DNA from: Moraxellaceae bacterium
GTDB taxonomy: Bacteria; Pseudomonadota; Gammaproteobacteria; Pseudomonadales; Moraxellaceae
Assembly (NCBI GenBank): GCA_024234595.1
Contig: JACKNZ010000015.1
Location: 1 to 64,000, forward strand
DNA: 64,000 bases
Direction: 5' to 3'
Below are positions 34,669 to 43,997 of the stretch, in pieces (position 1 is the first letter of the stretch; every line of letters begins with the position of its first letter). A program made the translations under genes and the position numbers. Below the pieces are notes generated by a model. That model was not told the origin of the DNA, searched no databases, and was given only the letters and a program-made list of their open reading frames with translations.

Positions 34669-36204
34669 ATGACTAGCAAAGTGTCCCTTCCTACACAAAC
34701 AACCATCGTTGATGTGGCGATTGTTGGCTCTGGTTTTGGTGGTTTATGCATGGCCATTAAACTACGAGAAGCAGGCAATGACAATTTTGTCATTTTAGAA
34801 AAAGGTAATGATGTAGGCGGCACATGGCGTGATAACAGTTACCCTGGTGCAGCTTGTGATGTGCAATCACATATGTATTCTTTTTCCTTTGAAGGCAAAG
34901 CCGATTGGTCTAAACGTTATGCACCTTGGCACGAAATTCAACAATATATTTTAGATACCACTGCAAAATACGGCATTCGTCCTTTTATTCGTTTTAATAC
35001 TGAAGTAACAGGTGCTCATTTTGATGAAAGCACAGGGTTATGGACGGTGAATACAGGTACTGGCCAAACCGTCGTGGCGCGTCATTTTGTCTTAGCTAGT
35101 GGCCCATTGCACGTTCCCGCTATTCCCAAAATCAAAGGCATCGAAAATTTTAAAGGCAAGGTTTTCCATTCAGCACAATGGGATCACAATTATGATTTAA
35201 CAGGCAAAAATGTGGTGTCGATTGGTACGGGTGGTAGTGCTATTCAATATGTTCCCGAAATTGCGCCACAAGTCAAACAACTGTATGTTTTTCAACGAAC
35301 ACCTGCATGGGTCATTCCACGTGATGAACGCACTTATTGGGGTATTGAAAAAGCCGTTTTTGCCAAGCTGCCAATGTTACGCAAATTACACCGCGCACGT
35401 TTATATTGGAGCAACGAATCGCGTGTTTGGCCAATTTTTAATCCTGCCATTGCTGAAGGCTTACAAAAACTGGCTGAGATGTTTATTAAAATACAAGTTA
35501 AAGACAAAGCCTTAGCCAAAAAACTTACACCAGACTACACCATTGGCTGTAAGCGCGTGTTGATTTCTAATAAATACTATCCGACCTTTAACCGTAAAAA
35601 TGTTGAGTTGGTCACTGATGGTATTTTAGAGGTGAAAGAAAACAGCATTGTCACCAAAGACGGGGTGACTCGCCCTGCTGATTGTATTATTTTCGGGACA
35701 GGTTTTATTGTTGATCCACGAATTTATATGAAAGACTTCCCTTGTACAGGCCTAACAGGTCATAACTTAGTGGATGATTGGAAAGAAGGTGCAGAAGCCT
35801 ATTATGGCATCAGTGTCACAGGTTATCCCAATATGTATCAATTAGTCGGCCCCAATACAGCTTTAGGCCACAACTCAATTATTTTTATGATTGAAGCACA
35901 GGTGAATTACATTTTAGATTGTATGAAAACCTTAAAAGCCCAAGGTGCTGACTACGCCAATATCAAAGCTTCGGTACAACAATCGTTTAACGAAAAAGTC
36001 CAAGCCAATATGAAAGGCACGGTCTGGAGTTCGGGTTGCGCCAGTTGGTATCAACAAGATAATGGTAAAAACTTTACCATTTGGCCGTGGTCAACGTGGA
36101 AATATTGGCTCGAAACGCGCAAAATCAACCAAGATGATTATGTTTGGGTGAAATGCGAAAACCAAATTTCCTCACGCAAAAAACAAGCTACAACAACACA
36201 TTAA
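34669..36204 (+). CDS. Flavin-containing (Baeyer-Villiger-type) monooxygenase
   Basis: 511 aa. FAD-binding GxGxxG in VAIVGSGFGGLCMAIKL, second motif GGTWRDNSYPGAACD, BVMO fingerprint-like FKGKVFHSAQWDH, NADPH-binding VVSIGTGGSAIQYVPEIAP, and FGTGFIVDPRIYM. Such enzymes insert oxygen beside a ketone carbonyl to give esters. Divergent from an AraC regulator and followed by a hairpin terminator, so it is a single-gene unit. Confidence 0.9.
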   Translation: MTSKVSLPTQTTIVDVAIVGSGFGGLCMAIKLREAGNDNFVILEKGNDVGGTWRDNSYPGAACDVQSHMYSFSFEGKADWSKRYAPWHEIQQYILDTTAKYGIRPFIRFNTEVTGAHFDESTGLWTVNTGTGQTVVARHFVLASGPLHVPAIPKIKGIENFKGKVFHSAQWDHNYDLTGKNVVSIGTGGSAIQYVPEIAPQVKQLYVFQRTPAWVIPRDERTYWGIEKAVFAKLPMLRKLHRARLYWSNESRVWPIFNPAIAEGLQKLAEMFIKIQVKDKALAKKLTPDYTIGCKRVLISNKYYPTFNRKNVELVTDGILEVKENSIVTKDGVTRPADCIIFGTGFIVDPRIYMKDFPCTGLTGHNLVDDWKEGAEAYYGISVTGYPNMYQLVGPNTALGHNSIIFMIEAQVNYILDCMKTLKAQGADYANIKASVQQSFNEKVQANMKGTVWSSGCASWYQQDNGKNFTIWPWSTWKYWLETRKINQDDYVWVKCENQISSRKKQATTTH

Positions 36205-36223
36205 CCCCTCATAAGCCAATAAC

Positions 36224-36258
36224 ACGCACGATAAACACACATCGTGCGTCCATTTTTT
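36224..36258 (+). terminator. Terminator of the monooxygenase gene
   Basis: ACGCACGAT (36224-36232), loop AAACACAC, ATCGTGCGT (36241-36249), then CCATTTTTTGA. Confidence 0.85.
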
Positions 36259-36450
36259 GATACCTAAACTCACAATAATTGACCATAAAACACTCAGCCA
36301 ACACAAAAACGCCAATGATTTTGTGAGCAACTCGACATATTCTCACTAGCACACTATTGCTCTTTTATAGATTTAGGTATATCCATTAACCTACATCTAA
36401 CAACAAAAACACAGGACTCAACGAGCCCTCAGATAAAAACAAGGTGGACA

Positions 36451-37182
36451 ATGACTTCTCTTTGGCGTTTTGTACAGTGTAGTTTCTTAGGACTGGCTAT
36501 CACAGCAACCCCCGTTATTTCTTATGCCGCATTAGAAGACTTGGATGAATTACAAGACAAGTTAGGCAATCAATGGGTATTGGTAAAAAATGACCAACGC
36601 CGTAACATTAAAACATGGGCAAAACAAGAAGATGGCAAACGCTATCGCTCTTTTAAAGTAGAAGCAACATTGGATAGTACAGTTGAAGCAGGGGCGCGTG
36701 TACTTTTAGATGCCGATAATTATACCAAATGGTATTGGGAGGTATTTGAAAGTAAAATGCTTAAAGCAAATACTGCCGAATACTATATTTACTTAAAACA
36801 TCGTGCCCCAATCAGTTTACCTGACCGTGATGTAATATTGCATGCTAATGTTTTATTGCAAAAAAAATCAAGCGATCCTCTGATTATTAATGTCAAAGCA
36901 GCTCCCAATTTTATTCCAGAAGCCCCACCTCTGATTAGAATGCCAGCCGAAGACATGATTGTAAAACTGACACCGTTGGCTGATAACAAAGTTTTTCTCG
37001 AAGCCGAAGGCTATGTTGACCCCGGTGGACGTGTGCCAACATGGGCAAACAACTATATTCAACGCAATGCACCCTATAGTATTTTGGTGGGTTTGTTACG
37101 TATGATGACTAACGACACCTATCGTAAAGCCAAATCACCTTTACCGTTTAAAGTATATAACGACCCTAACGCTTCGTCTTAA
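36451..37182 (+). CDS. Exported START-like lipid-binding protein
   Basis: 243 aa with a signal peptide (FLGLAITATPVISYA). The rest resembles the START / polyketide-cyclase-type lipid-transfer fold (SFKVEATLDSTVEAGARVLL, YYIYLKHRAPISLPDRDVIL, GYVDPGGRVPTWANNYIQRN). Such proteins bind hydrophobic ligands in the periplasm. It converges on the EamA gene with a 17-bp overlap. Its link to the monooxygenase is only positional. Confidence 0.75.
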   Translation: MTSLWRFVQCSFLGLAITATPVISYAALEDLDELQDKLGNQWVLVKNDQRRNIKTWAKQEDGKRYRSFKVEATLDSTVEAGARVLLDADNYTKWYWEVFESKMLKANTAEYYIYLKHRAPISLPDRDVILHANVLLQKKSSDPLIINVKAAPNFIPEAPPLIRMPAEDMIVKLTPLADNKVFLEAEGYVDPGGRVPTWANNYIQRNAPYSILVGLLRMMTNDTYRKAKSPLPFKVYNDPNASS

Positions 37183-38056
37183 ACACACGCCACGGCTGCA
37201 ACGCACCTGTGACCATGCCTAGCAGCCCAAGCATTAAACCTAAAGTTAGCGGTTCATCTAACACAGGTACGGCCAACGTTGCTGCAAGCATGGGTGCAAG
37301 TGCCAAAAAACTGCCTACGGTAAATGCGCCTAAACGCTGTACCGCAGCAATAAAGGTTAGCATGGCAATAATCACCACTAAAACGCCTTGAAAACCTGCT
37401 TGCAAGGCAATCACTTGCCAAGAGACTTGACTTAAACCACTGGGCAAAAATAGCGCGTAAATTGGCAAAAACATCACCGCCGAAATCACCGCCACACCAA
37501 TGGTTGCGGGTACAGGGGGCATTTGCCAACGTTTGAGCAAGGCGGTATAAGCCGCCCATGAGGCAGACGCACCAGCAAACATCACATCGCCCCAACCAAA
37601 ATGACTATGTGGGTTTTGCATTTCGATAAAACCCATTGCACCAATGCCAAAAGCAATACAACTTAAGCCCAACCAACGATCACGGGTCATATGCTCTTGA
37701 ACAATCAGCCAGCCCATTAACGCTGTCCAAAAGGGCAAAAAGCCATGCAAAAAAATTGCGCCATGTGCGGCAGGTGCAAGGCTAAACCCCACATAAGCCA
37801 ACATGGCATAACCCAAGCCACCTAATATCGCCACCACCACATAACGCCAATTAAAAAACTGACGAATATCCATTTTTAGCACGATATAAGGCAACAACAC
37901 CAAGGTGGCCGTGCCAAAACGTAAAGCAGTGGTATCCCAAGGCGTTAACGCACTTTTACCCGCCAAACGTGAAATTAAAATAAAACTTGCCCAAACACTT
38001 AGCGTAAATATCACTAAACCATAGCCAATCCATTTCTCACGTGCGGTATTGTGCAT
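37166..38056 (-). CDS. EamA/DMT-family transporter
   Basis: 296 aa, ten membrane segments in two EamA repeats (GLVIFTLSVWASFILISRLA and later GVAVISAVMFLPIYALFLPS). Typical drug/metabolite or amino-acid exporter; substrate unknown. Ends inside the START-like gene's 3' end; rlmB is upstream on the same strand with a 3-bp gap. Confidence 0.88.
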   Translation of the reverse strand: MHNTAREKWIGYGLVIFTLSVWASFILISRLAGKSALTPWDTTALRFGTATLVLLPYIVLKMDIRQFFNWRYVVVAILGGLGYAMLAYVGFSLAPAAHGAIFLHGFLPFWTALMGWLIVQEHMTRDRWLGLSCIAFGIGAMGFIEMQNPHSHFGWGDVMFAGASASWAAYTALLKRWQMPPVPATIGVAVISAVMFLPIYALFLPSGLSQVSWQVIALQAGFQGVLVVIIAMLTFIAAVQRLGAFTVGSFLALAPMLAATLAVPVLDEPLTLGLMLGLLGMVTGALQPWRVFKTKR

Positions 38057-38059
38057 GGT

Positions 38060-38806
38060 TTAGCCTCTACGCTGTCGGAAAGCTTCGTATAAAGCGATGC
38101 CTGTTGCGACACTGACATTTAAACTTTGCACCGAACCTTGCATCGGAATATAGGTCAAGGTATCACAATGCTCTTTGGTTAATCGGCGCATCCCTGCCCC
38201 TTCTGCACCCATCACAATAGCCAAACTGCCTTTTAAGTCAACATCATAAATAGACTTTGCTTCGGGCGTTAAAGCTGTACCCACACACCAAACGCCTTCA
38301 TCGGCTAATTGTTTGAGTGTGCGTGCTAAATTGGTGACTTGAATAAAAGGCAATACTTCGGCAGCCCCTGATGCGGTTTTACGGGCAACAGGTGTTAACG
38401 CGGCTGATTTGTCGCGTGGTGCAATGACCGCATGAACACCCACCGCTTCGGCAGTACGCAAACACGCGCCTAAGTTGTGTGGGTCGGTAATGTTATCTAA
38501 CACCAATAAAAAAGCTGGTTCTTTTAAGCTTTTTAATAACTGGGCTAAATCGTTGTCATTGAGTGGTGTATGGCTACGGGCACGCGCCACTACACCTTGA
38601 TGTTGGCTATTGCCTGCCATCTGGTCGAGTTTTTCACGACTCACCGCTTGTACGGCTAAACCAAATTGTTTGGCAAGTTGAATAATGGCTTGTAAACGTT
38701 CATCTTCGCGGCTATTTAACACGAATAATTCTAAAACGTGTTCGGGATGATGTGTTAATAAAGCGTGAACGGTGTGTAAACCGTAGATATTTTCAGGTTT
38801 GGCCAT
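38060..38806 (-). CDS. rlmB: 23S rRNA (guanosine-2251-2'-O) methyltransferase
   Basis: About 248-aa SPOUT (TrmH-type) enzyme. Starts MAKPENIYGLHTVHALL at 38806 (a longer frame starts at 38869). SpoU motifs: FLLVLDNITDPHNLGACLRT (Arg/Asn motif 1), IVMGAEGAGMRRL and SLNVSVATGIALYE. Substrate-binding N-domain present. Together with rlmA nearby it modifies 23S rRNA. Confidence 0.93.
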   Translation of the reverse strand: MAKPENIYGLHTVHALLTHHPEHVLELFVLNSREDERLQAIIQLAKQFGLAVQAVSREKLDQMAGNSQHQGVVARARSHTPLNDNDLAQLLKSLKEPAFLLVLDNITDPHNLGACLRTAEAVGVHAVIAPRDKSAALTPVARKTASGAAEVLPFIQVTNLARTLKQLADEGVWCVGTALTPEAKSIYDVDLKGSLAIVMGAEGAGMRRLTKEHCDTLTYIPMQGSVQSLNVSVATGIALYEAFRQRRG

Positions 38807-38951
38807 GATTTCTAGCAAGAAAAAATAAAAACTGATTGTGCCATGCTTGACAAAAATGACCAACAACAAACAATTTAATTTTTAAGAAATCCGTGCAGCA
38901 AAGACCACAAACAACGATAATAGTCCTTCTTCGTGATTGATAAATTGTATT

Positions 38952-39767
38952 ATGACTAACTTACTCATCTGTCCCCTATGCCGTACCCCGTTACAAAGAC
39001 ACGAAAAAAGCCTTGTTTGCCAACAACAACATCGCTTTGATACCGCCAAAGAAGGCTACGTCAACCTATTGTTAGTACAGCAAAAAAAATCCAAAGCACC
39101 AGGAGACAATAATGAGATGGTCAAAGCCCGTCGTGAATTTTTGCAAGCAGGTTATTACCAACCCTTAGCCGATGCTGCTTGTGCTATTTTGCAAACACTT
39201 GATGCCAATCACTTAGTGGATATTGGTTGTGGCGAAGGTTATTACACCGAACGTTTTAGCCAAGTTTGCCCCAATGTCATTGGCTTAGATATTGCCAAAA
39301 CTGCTGTGCAAATTGCCGCTAAAAAATACAAACATATGACTTGGCTGGTTGCGAGCGGCGCATTACTTCCTATTGAAAATCAATCTGTGGATGTCGTTAG
39401 TAGTTTGTTTAGCCCCATTCCCGTTAGCGAAATGGCGCGAGTGTTAAAAAACAATGGTCATATTTTAATTGTTCGTCCTGCCGATACCCATTTATATCAT
39501 GTGCGTGAGGCATTGTTTGGTGAAGTTAAAGCGCATCAACCTGATAAATTTTTAGAAGAATTAGAGCCAGCCTTTGATTTAGTGAAGCAACAGGAATTAC
39601 GTTTTGAGTTAGAACTGTCACAAACCGCACTCAAACAGTTATTGGCCATGACACCGTATGTATGGAAAGCCAAACCCGAACGCCGTTTAGCTCTCGAACA
39701 GCAAAGCCATTTTAAAACCGAAGCGGCGTTTAGTTTGATGTTGCTGAGCAAAAAGACTATAGTATGA
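38952..39767 (+). CDS. rlmA: 23S rRNA (guanine-N1)-methyltransferase RlmA
   Basis: About 271 aa. N-terminal zinc motif CPLCRTPLQ...LVCQQQHRFD (Cys, Cys, Cys, His) is the RlmA hallmark, followed by a SAM-dependent fold with LVDIGCGEGYYTE and MARVLKNNGHILIV. Methylates guanine 745 (RlmA-I) or 748 in 23S rRNA. The palindrome ahead of the toxin-antitoxin genes overlaps its last codons. Confidence 0.9.
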   Translation: MTNLLICPLCRTPLQRHEKSLVCQQQHRFDTAKEGYVNLLLVQQKKSKAPGDNNEMVKARREFLQAGYYQPLADAACAILQTLDANHLVDIGCGEGYYTERFSQVCPNVIGLDIAKTAVQIAAKKYKHMTWLVASGALLPIENQSVDVVSSLFSPIPVSEMARVLKNNGHILIVRPADTHLYHVREALFGEVKAHQPDKFLEELEPAFDLVKQQELRFELELSQTALKQLLAMTPYVWKAKPERRLALEQQSHFKTEAAFSLMLLSKKTIV

Positions 39768-39780
39768 TGAAAACATCATA
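39763..39780. promoter_or_regulatory. 18-bp palindrome, likely MazE-type operator
   Basis: TATGATG-AAAA-CATCATA, a perfect dyad 5 bp before the AGGAG ribosome site of the antitoxin. It overlaps the rlmA stop and a TATAGT -10-like sequence. Position and symmetry suit autoregulation by the antitoxin; this is inferred. Confidence 0.65.
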
Positions 39781-39795
39781 TATTAGGAGATGATG

Positions 39796-40032
39796 ATGCA
39801 CGCTCGAATGACTATTAGTATTCAAGACACCATCTATGAGCAATTTATGCAGCTTGTTCCTGCAAAAAAACGTAGCCAATATATAGAACAATTATTGGCT
39901 GAGGCTATCCATAAAGAAAAAATTGCCGCAAGAGACGCAGAATGTGAGGCGATGGCCAATGACCCCGACTATTTAGCCGAAGAAAAGTTTTTTATGGATT
40001 TTAATGGAGATGTCGGCAATGAACCGTGGTGA
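39796..40032 (+). CDS. Antitoxin of a MazEF/PemIK-type pair
   Basis: About 78 aa. Ribbon-helix-helix-like start (ARMTISIQDTIYEQFMQLVP, KRSQYIEQLLAEAI) and an acidic C-terminus (DPDYLAEEKFFMDFNGD) expected to wrap the toxin. AGGAG ends 6 bp before the ATG at 39796, which is favoured over two ATGs just upstream. Overlaps the toxin gene. Confidence 0.82.
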   Translation: MHARMTISIQDTIYEQFMQLVPAKKRSQYIEQLLAEAIHKEKIAARDAECEAMANDPDYLAEEKFFMDFNGDVGNEPW

Positions 40033-40339
40033 TGTTTATTTTATTGATTTTGACCCTGCCGTTGGTGAAGAAATTAGAAAAACGCGTCCTGCGGTGATTG
40101 TCAGTAACGACTCTATCAATGCAAAGTTACAGCGTGTACAGGTTGTGCCTATTACCAGCAACATTCAAAGACTATATAGCAATGAAGCTGCGGTTTTGGT
40201 TGCAGGCAAACAAGGTAAGGCTCTAGCCAGTCAGCTCACAACGGTTTCTAAACAGCGTATAGGCAAAAAACTGGACGTACTCAGTACAACGGAAATGGCA
40301 GCTATTGATAAAGCTATTTTGTGGCAATTAGACCTATAA
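40019..40339 (+). CDS. MazF/PemK-type endoribonuclease toxin
   Basis: 106 aa. MNRGDVYFIDFDPAVGEEIR, KTRPAVIVSND and VVPITSNIQRLYSNEAAVLV are the standard MazF motifs; the conserved Arg and Thr of the RNase centre are present. It cuts mRNA at short sites and is silenced by the antitoxin. GGAG inside the antitoxin end gives the ribosome site. Intact. Confidence 0.92.
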   Translation: MNRGDVYFIDFDPAVGEEIRKTRPAVIVSNDSINAKLQRVQVVPITSNIQRLYSNEAAVLVAGKQGKALASQLTTVSKQRIGKKLDVLSTTEMAAIDKAILWQLDL

Positions 40340-40345
40340 GCTAGC

Positions 40346-41473
40346 ATGACTATTTCATTCCCCAAAAGCATCGACATTTTTTGTACAGTCATCGACAACT
40401 TTGGCGATATTGGTGTGTGTTGGCGACTCGCCAAACAATGTCATCACGAATATGGCTTACAGGTTCGGCTGTGGGTGGATGATTTAGCCAGTTTTGCCAA
40501 ATTAGAATCAACTATTGAAGTTAATCAAGATCAACAACATTATTTAGGCATAGAGCTTAGACATTGGACAGCAGCCGCTTTTATTAACTCGCCTACACCT
40601 CATGAGATGGTGATTGAAGGCTTTGGCTGTCGTTTACCCGATAGCTTTTTACAAGCAATGGCTCAACAATCACCGCCACCCAAATGGTTAAATTTAGAAT
40701 ATCTCTCTGCCGAAGCTTGGACGTTAGACTGTCATGGACTTAACTCTATCCATCCAACGTTGGCACTCAAACAACAGTTTTTCTTTCCTAGCTTTGAGGT
40801 GCGTGGTGGTGGTTTATTACGCGAGCGTGATTTAATTCAACAACGCGATGCGTTTAACGCGGATTTACAGAAACAATTTTGGCAACAACTCGGCTATGGC
40901 CAAGCCACGGATGCCGATTATCGTCTGTCATTGTTTGCTTATGAAAACTTGGCTGCGCCTGCCCTGCTTCAAACTCTTAGCCAACAATCCGCTTTAGGCT
41001 TTATTGCTATTCCACAAGGACGAGTTGTGAATAGCTTAGAAACTTGGCTGAACAAACCCTTAAAAGTTGGCGATTGTGTGCAAGTTGGCTCAATCACCTT
41101 AGCGATTTTACCGTTTTTATCCAGCAGTGATTATGACCATTTATTATGGGCGTGTGACATTAATTGTGTGCGTGGAGAAGACTCGTTTATTCGAGCGCAT
41201 TGGGCAGCCAAACCGTTGTTATGGCATATTTACCCCCAAGATGAAGATGCCCACCTCGACAAACTAACCGCTTGGCAACAACTTAGCCAAGTGTTTATAA
41301 GCAACGAGTGGCAACAACTACAACAATCATGGGTTAAACAAGACACAAATCCTGAAATTTGGCAGACATTGTTAAGCACCGCTCAAGCCAATAAAAAAGG
41401 TCATCAACAATTTTGTGACTATTTAACTAAACAAGATGATTTATGCCAGCGTTTACTTTCTTTTTACCTCTAA
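40346..41473 (+). CDS. earP: EF-P arginine-32 rhamnosyltransferase
   Basis: 375-aa EarP (GT104-type) enzyme that adds rhamnose from dTDP-L-rhamnose to Arg32 of EF-P, so that EF-P can rescue polyproline stalls. Features: IDIFCTVIDNFGDIGVCWRL start, PKWLNLEYLSAEAW, FPSFEVRGGGLLRERDLI, and late WACDINCVRGEDSFIRAHWA. It sits 6 bp after the mazF-like gene and directly upstream of efp, the usual pair. Confidence 0.94.
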   Translation: MTISFPKSIDIFCTVIDNFGDIGVCWRLAKQCHHEYGLQVRLWVDDLASFAKLESTIEVNQDQQHYLGIELRHWTAAAFINSPTPHEMVIEGFGCRLPDSFLQAMAQQSPPPKWLNLEYLSAEAWTLDCHGLNSIHPTLALKQQFFFPSFEVRGGGLLRERDLIQQRDAFNADLQKQFWQQLGYGQATDADYRLSLFAYENLAAPALLQTLSQQSALGFIAIPQGRVVNSLETWLNKPLKVGDCVQVGSITLAILPFLSSSDYDHLLWACDINCVRGEDSFIRAHWAAKPLLWHIYPQDEDAHLDKLTAWQQLSQVFISNEWQQLQQSWVKQDTNPEIWQTLLSTAQANKKGHQQFCDYLTKQDDLCQRLLSFYL

Positions 41474-41589
41474 GTTTTTGCCTGTAATGTCTTTTGCTTA
41501 AATAGCGGCCTTTAGGGTAGAATACGGCACTTTTTATTTTTAGGCATTTCCACCTAAATCATTCTTAATTTTTGCTGTGTGATAATCCC

Positions 41590-42156
41590 ATGAAAACCGC
41601 TCAAGAACTCCGTGCTGGTAATGTATTTATGGTTGGCGCTGAGCCAATGGTTGTTGTAAAAGCTGAATACAACAAATCTGGCCGTAACGCTGCCGTTGTA
41701 AAAATGAAATTGCGTAATTTATTAAACGGTCAACAAACCGAAACCGTTTATAAAGCCGACGAAAAATTCGAACCAGTATTTTTAGAAAGCAAAGACGTGA
41801 CTTTCTCTTACTTTGCTGACCCCATGTACATTTTCGTAGATGCTGACTACGAACAATACGAAGTTGAAAAAGAAAACCTAGGTGATGCGGTTAACTTTAT
41901 CGAAGACGGTATGGAAGAAACCTGCCAAGCGGTATTTTATAACGGTAAAGCCATTTCTGTAGAATTACCAACCACTATCGTGCGTACTGTTGCTTATACT
42001 GAGCCAGCTGCTCGTGGCGATACCTCTGGTAAAGTCATGAAACAAGCTAAATTAGCTAATGGTTATGAAGTTCAAGTGGCTGCGTTTATCGAAATTGGTG
42101 AGCGCATCGAAATTGATACTCGTACTGGCGAATTCAAATCTCGTGCTAAAGGCTAA
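41590..42156 (+). CDS. efp: Elongation factor P (Arg32 type)
   Basis: 188 aa. Starts MKTAQELRAGNVFMV at 41590, a TTG-started longer frame being unlikely. The loop reads YNKSGRNAAVV, placing Arg at residue 32, the site modified by EarP (rather than the Lys used with EpmA). The three beta domains are intact (GEFKSRAKG end). A strong terminator follows. Confidence 0.95.
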   Translation: MKTAQELRAGNVFMVGAEPMVVVKAEYNKSGRNAAVVKMKLRNLLNGQQTETVYKADEKFEPVFLESKDVTFSYFADPMYIFVDADYEQYEVEKENLGDAVNFIEDGMEETCQAVFYNGKAISVELPTTIVRTVAYTEPAARGDTSGKVMKQAKLANGYEVQVAAFIEIGERIEIDTRTGEFKSRAKG

Positions 42157-42170
42157 TTTAGCCACCTCAC

Positions 42171-42197
42171 AAAAAAGCCGCTAAATGCGGCTTTTTT
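42171..42197. terminator. Bidirectional terminator, efp / ylqF
   Basis: AAAAAAGCCGC, loop TAAAT, GCGGCTTTTTT: symmetric A- and T-runs serve both converging genes. Confidence 0.9.
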
Positions 42198-42203
42198 TGT
42201 AGA

Positions 42204-43127
42204 CTAACGTTTACGCTTCTTTTTTTGTTGGCCTTCCAACTCTTTTTGTGCAGCTTTTTCGGCCAAAATTCGCTCGACTTCTTGCTGTTCCGCAATGGCG
42301 ACTTCGGGAGTTTCTAGGCTAATACGACCTAAAATGGCACTTCTAAACTCTAATAACAAAATAGTGGCAATTTTATGAAAATCGACATAACCACCACTGC
42401 CCAAACAACCGCGTTGTTTGCCAATAATTTCTAAAAACTCCACTTCATGGCTGGGCAAATCCTCCAATTTAAAACGTTTTTTCATAAATTCGGGATACTG
42501 TTTTAAAAAGAATTCCGCACCAAAACAAGCCACATCTTCGTGGTTCATGGCGGTATTTTTAATTGAACCTGCCAAGGCTAAACGATAACCACTTTTTGGG
42601 TTTTCAATTTTTGGCCACAAAATACCTGGTGAATCAATCAAAATTAAACCATTGCGCAAATCAATCCGTTGTTGACCTTGAGTCACCGCAGGTTCGTTAG
42701 CGGCTTTAGCAATTTGTTTACCTGCCAAGGTGTTAATTAAGGTCGATTTGCCGACATTGGGAATACCCGTAATTAAGGCAGTCAAATTACCTAATTTGTC
42801 TTCTTTACCTGCCAACATCTGTTTAATGTCGCCAATTAAGCCGCGAATTTGTTCAGGTTTTTCGGTAGTAATGGCTAATGCTTGAGTTTGGCTTTGTTGT
42901 CTAAAATAGGCCAACCATTGTTCGGTAATGGCTGGGTCTGCTAAATCGCTTTTGGTCAATAATTTTAAACTGGGTTTATCACTACAAAATTTAGCAATCA
43001 CAGGGTTAGAACTGCTATACGGTAAACGCGCATCTAAAACTTCAATCACCAAATCCACTTTGGGTAAAATTTCTTTAATTTCACGAATGGCCTTGTGCAT
43101 GTGGCCGGGAAACCAATTTATCGACAT
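42204..43127 (-). CDS. ylqF: Ribosome biogenesis GTPase YlqF/RbgA
   Basis: 307-aa circularly permuted GTPase: first LLTKSDLAD (G4-like), then GIPNVGKSTLINTLAGK (P-loop), ILIDSPGILWPK (G3). Starts SINWFPGHMHKAIREI, the family signature. It assists assembly of the large ribosomal subunit. Lys-rich C-terminus. Confidence 0.93.
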   Translation of the reverse strand: MSINWFPGHMHKAIREIKEILPKVDLVIEVLDARLPYSSSNPVIAKFCSDKPSLKLLTKSDLADPAITEQWLAYFRQQSQTQALAITTEKPEQIRGLIGDIKQMLAGKEDKLGNLTALITGIPNVGKSTLINTLAGKQIAKAANEPAVTQGQQRIDLRNGLILIDSPGILWPKIENPKSGYRLALAGSIKNTAMNHEDVACFGAEFFLKQYPEFMKKRFKLEDLPSHEVEFLEIIGKQRGCLGSGGYVDFHKIATILLLEFRSAILGRISLETPEVAIAEQQEVERILAEKAAQKELEGQQKKKRKR

Positions 43128-43170
43128 ATTTTTTAATCACATCGTTTATTAAAAGCGTATTGTACTCACT

Positions 43171-43923
43171 CTAGCGATTAAAACCTAATTGCTTCAATTC
43201 CCCTTTCTCCCCATTAACCCACGTTTGCTCGGTTAATTGAATGTTATCTTTACCTAACAACAAAATGCTTGAAGCACGTGTGCCATAAATAGGCGACTTA
43301 ATAAATGCCGTTGCTAACAAGCGTTCCCATACCAAACCCACGCGCGTATTTGGCAAATCAGCATCATCAGGCTGTGTAGTATCTTGTAACAACAACAAAG
43401 CCTGTTGCACATCAAAATCATCTTGTTGCACTAACTCACTTAAACCTGTTTTTAAACGCTGAGTTTTCGGCCACGGTGAATCTAATAACTGATTACTTAA
43501 ACCGTAAATCCCTTGGTTTAATAATTGTGGTGTTGTACCTCGATTACTGACCACGGCTACTTGTTGTTTATTACCCACCAACAAATTAAAACCACTATAC
43601 TGCTCAGCTTGGGTAAATACTTGTTGGGCATAAGCCAAAGGCTCACTTTCTGTCTTTAAAAACTCTGCCACCAAATGACCGCGTGACAACGAACCTTTTG
43701 GCGCATTGGGTTCACGATAATTGGTTAATGCCGCCCAACGCCCGTCTTTGGTCACGCCCAGCCATGTTCCGCCTTCTTGCTCATCTCGACCCGCCAAAAT
43801 AAATGGGGCATCTTGCCAATAATCAATCGCTTGGGCAGGACGCGCATAAAACTCATCACGATTACCAATTAAAATTAAGGGATAATTGGAATGAACTTGC
43901 CACGCAAACGCTAATAAACACAT
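43171..43923 (-). CDS. NRDE/TANGO2-family protein
   Basis: 250 aa. Begins MCLLAFAWQVHSNYPLILIG and NRDEFYARPA, the N-terminal Cys2 nucleophile-like start plus the NRDE motif of this family. GGTWLGVTKDGRWAALTNYR and the late GTRASSILLL are conserved. The family's enzymatic role is unsettled; a heme- or lipid-related role has been proposed for animal members. Confidence 0.88.
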   Translation of the reverse strand: MCLLAFAWQVHSNYPLILIGNRDEFYARPAQAIDYWQDAPFILAGRDEQEGGTWLGVTKDGRWAALTNYREPNAPKGSLSRGHLVAEFLKTESEPLAYAQQVFTQAEQYSGFNLLVGNKQQVAVVSNRGTTPQLLNQGIYGLSNQLLDSPWPKTQRLKTGLSELVQQDDFDVQQALLLLQDTTQPDDADLPNTRVGLVWERLLATAFIKSPIYGTRASSILLLGKDNIQLTEQTWVNGEKGELKQLGFNR

Positions 43924-43997
43924 AACTACACCCTCATTTTTAAAATTTAAGATAAAATAGAATAATTTTTAGTTAAATCCTGTTGGAAACATCATTT

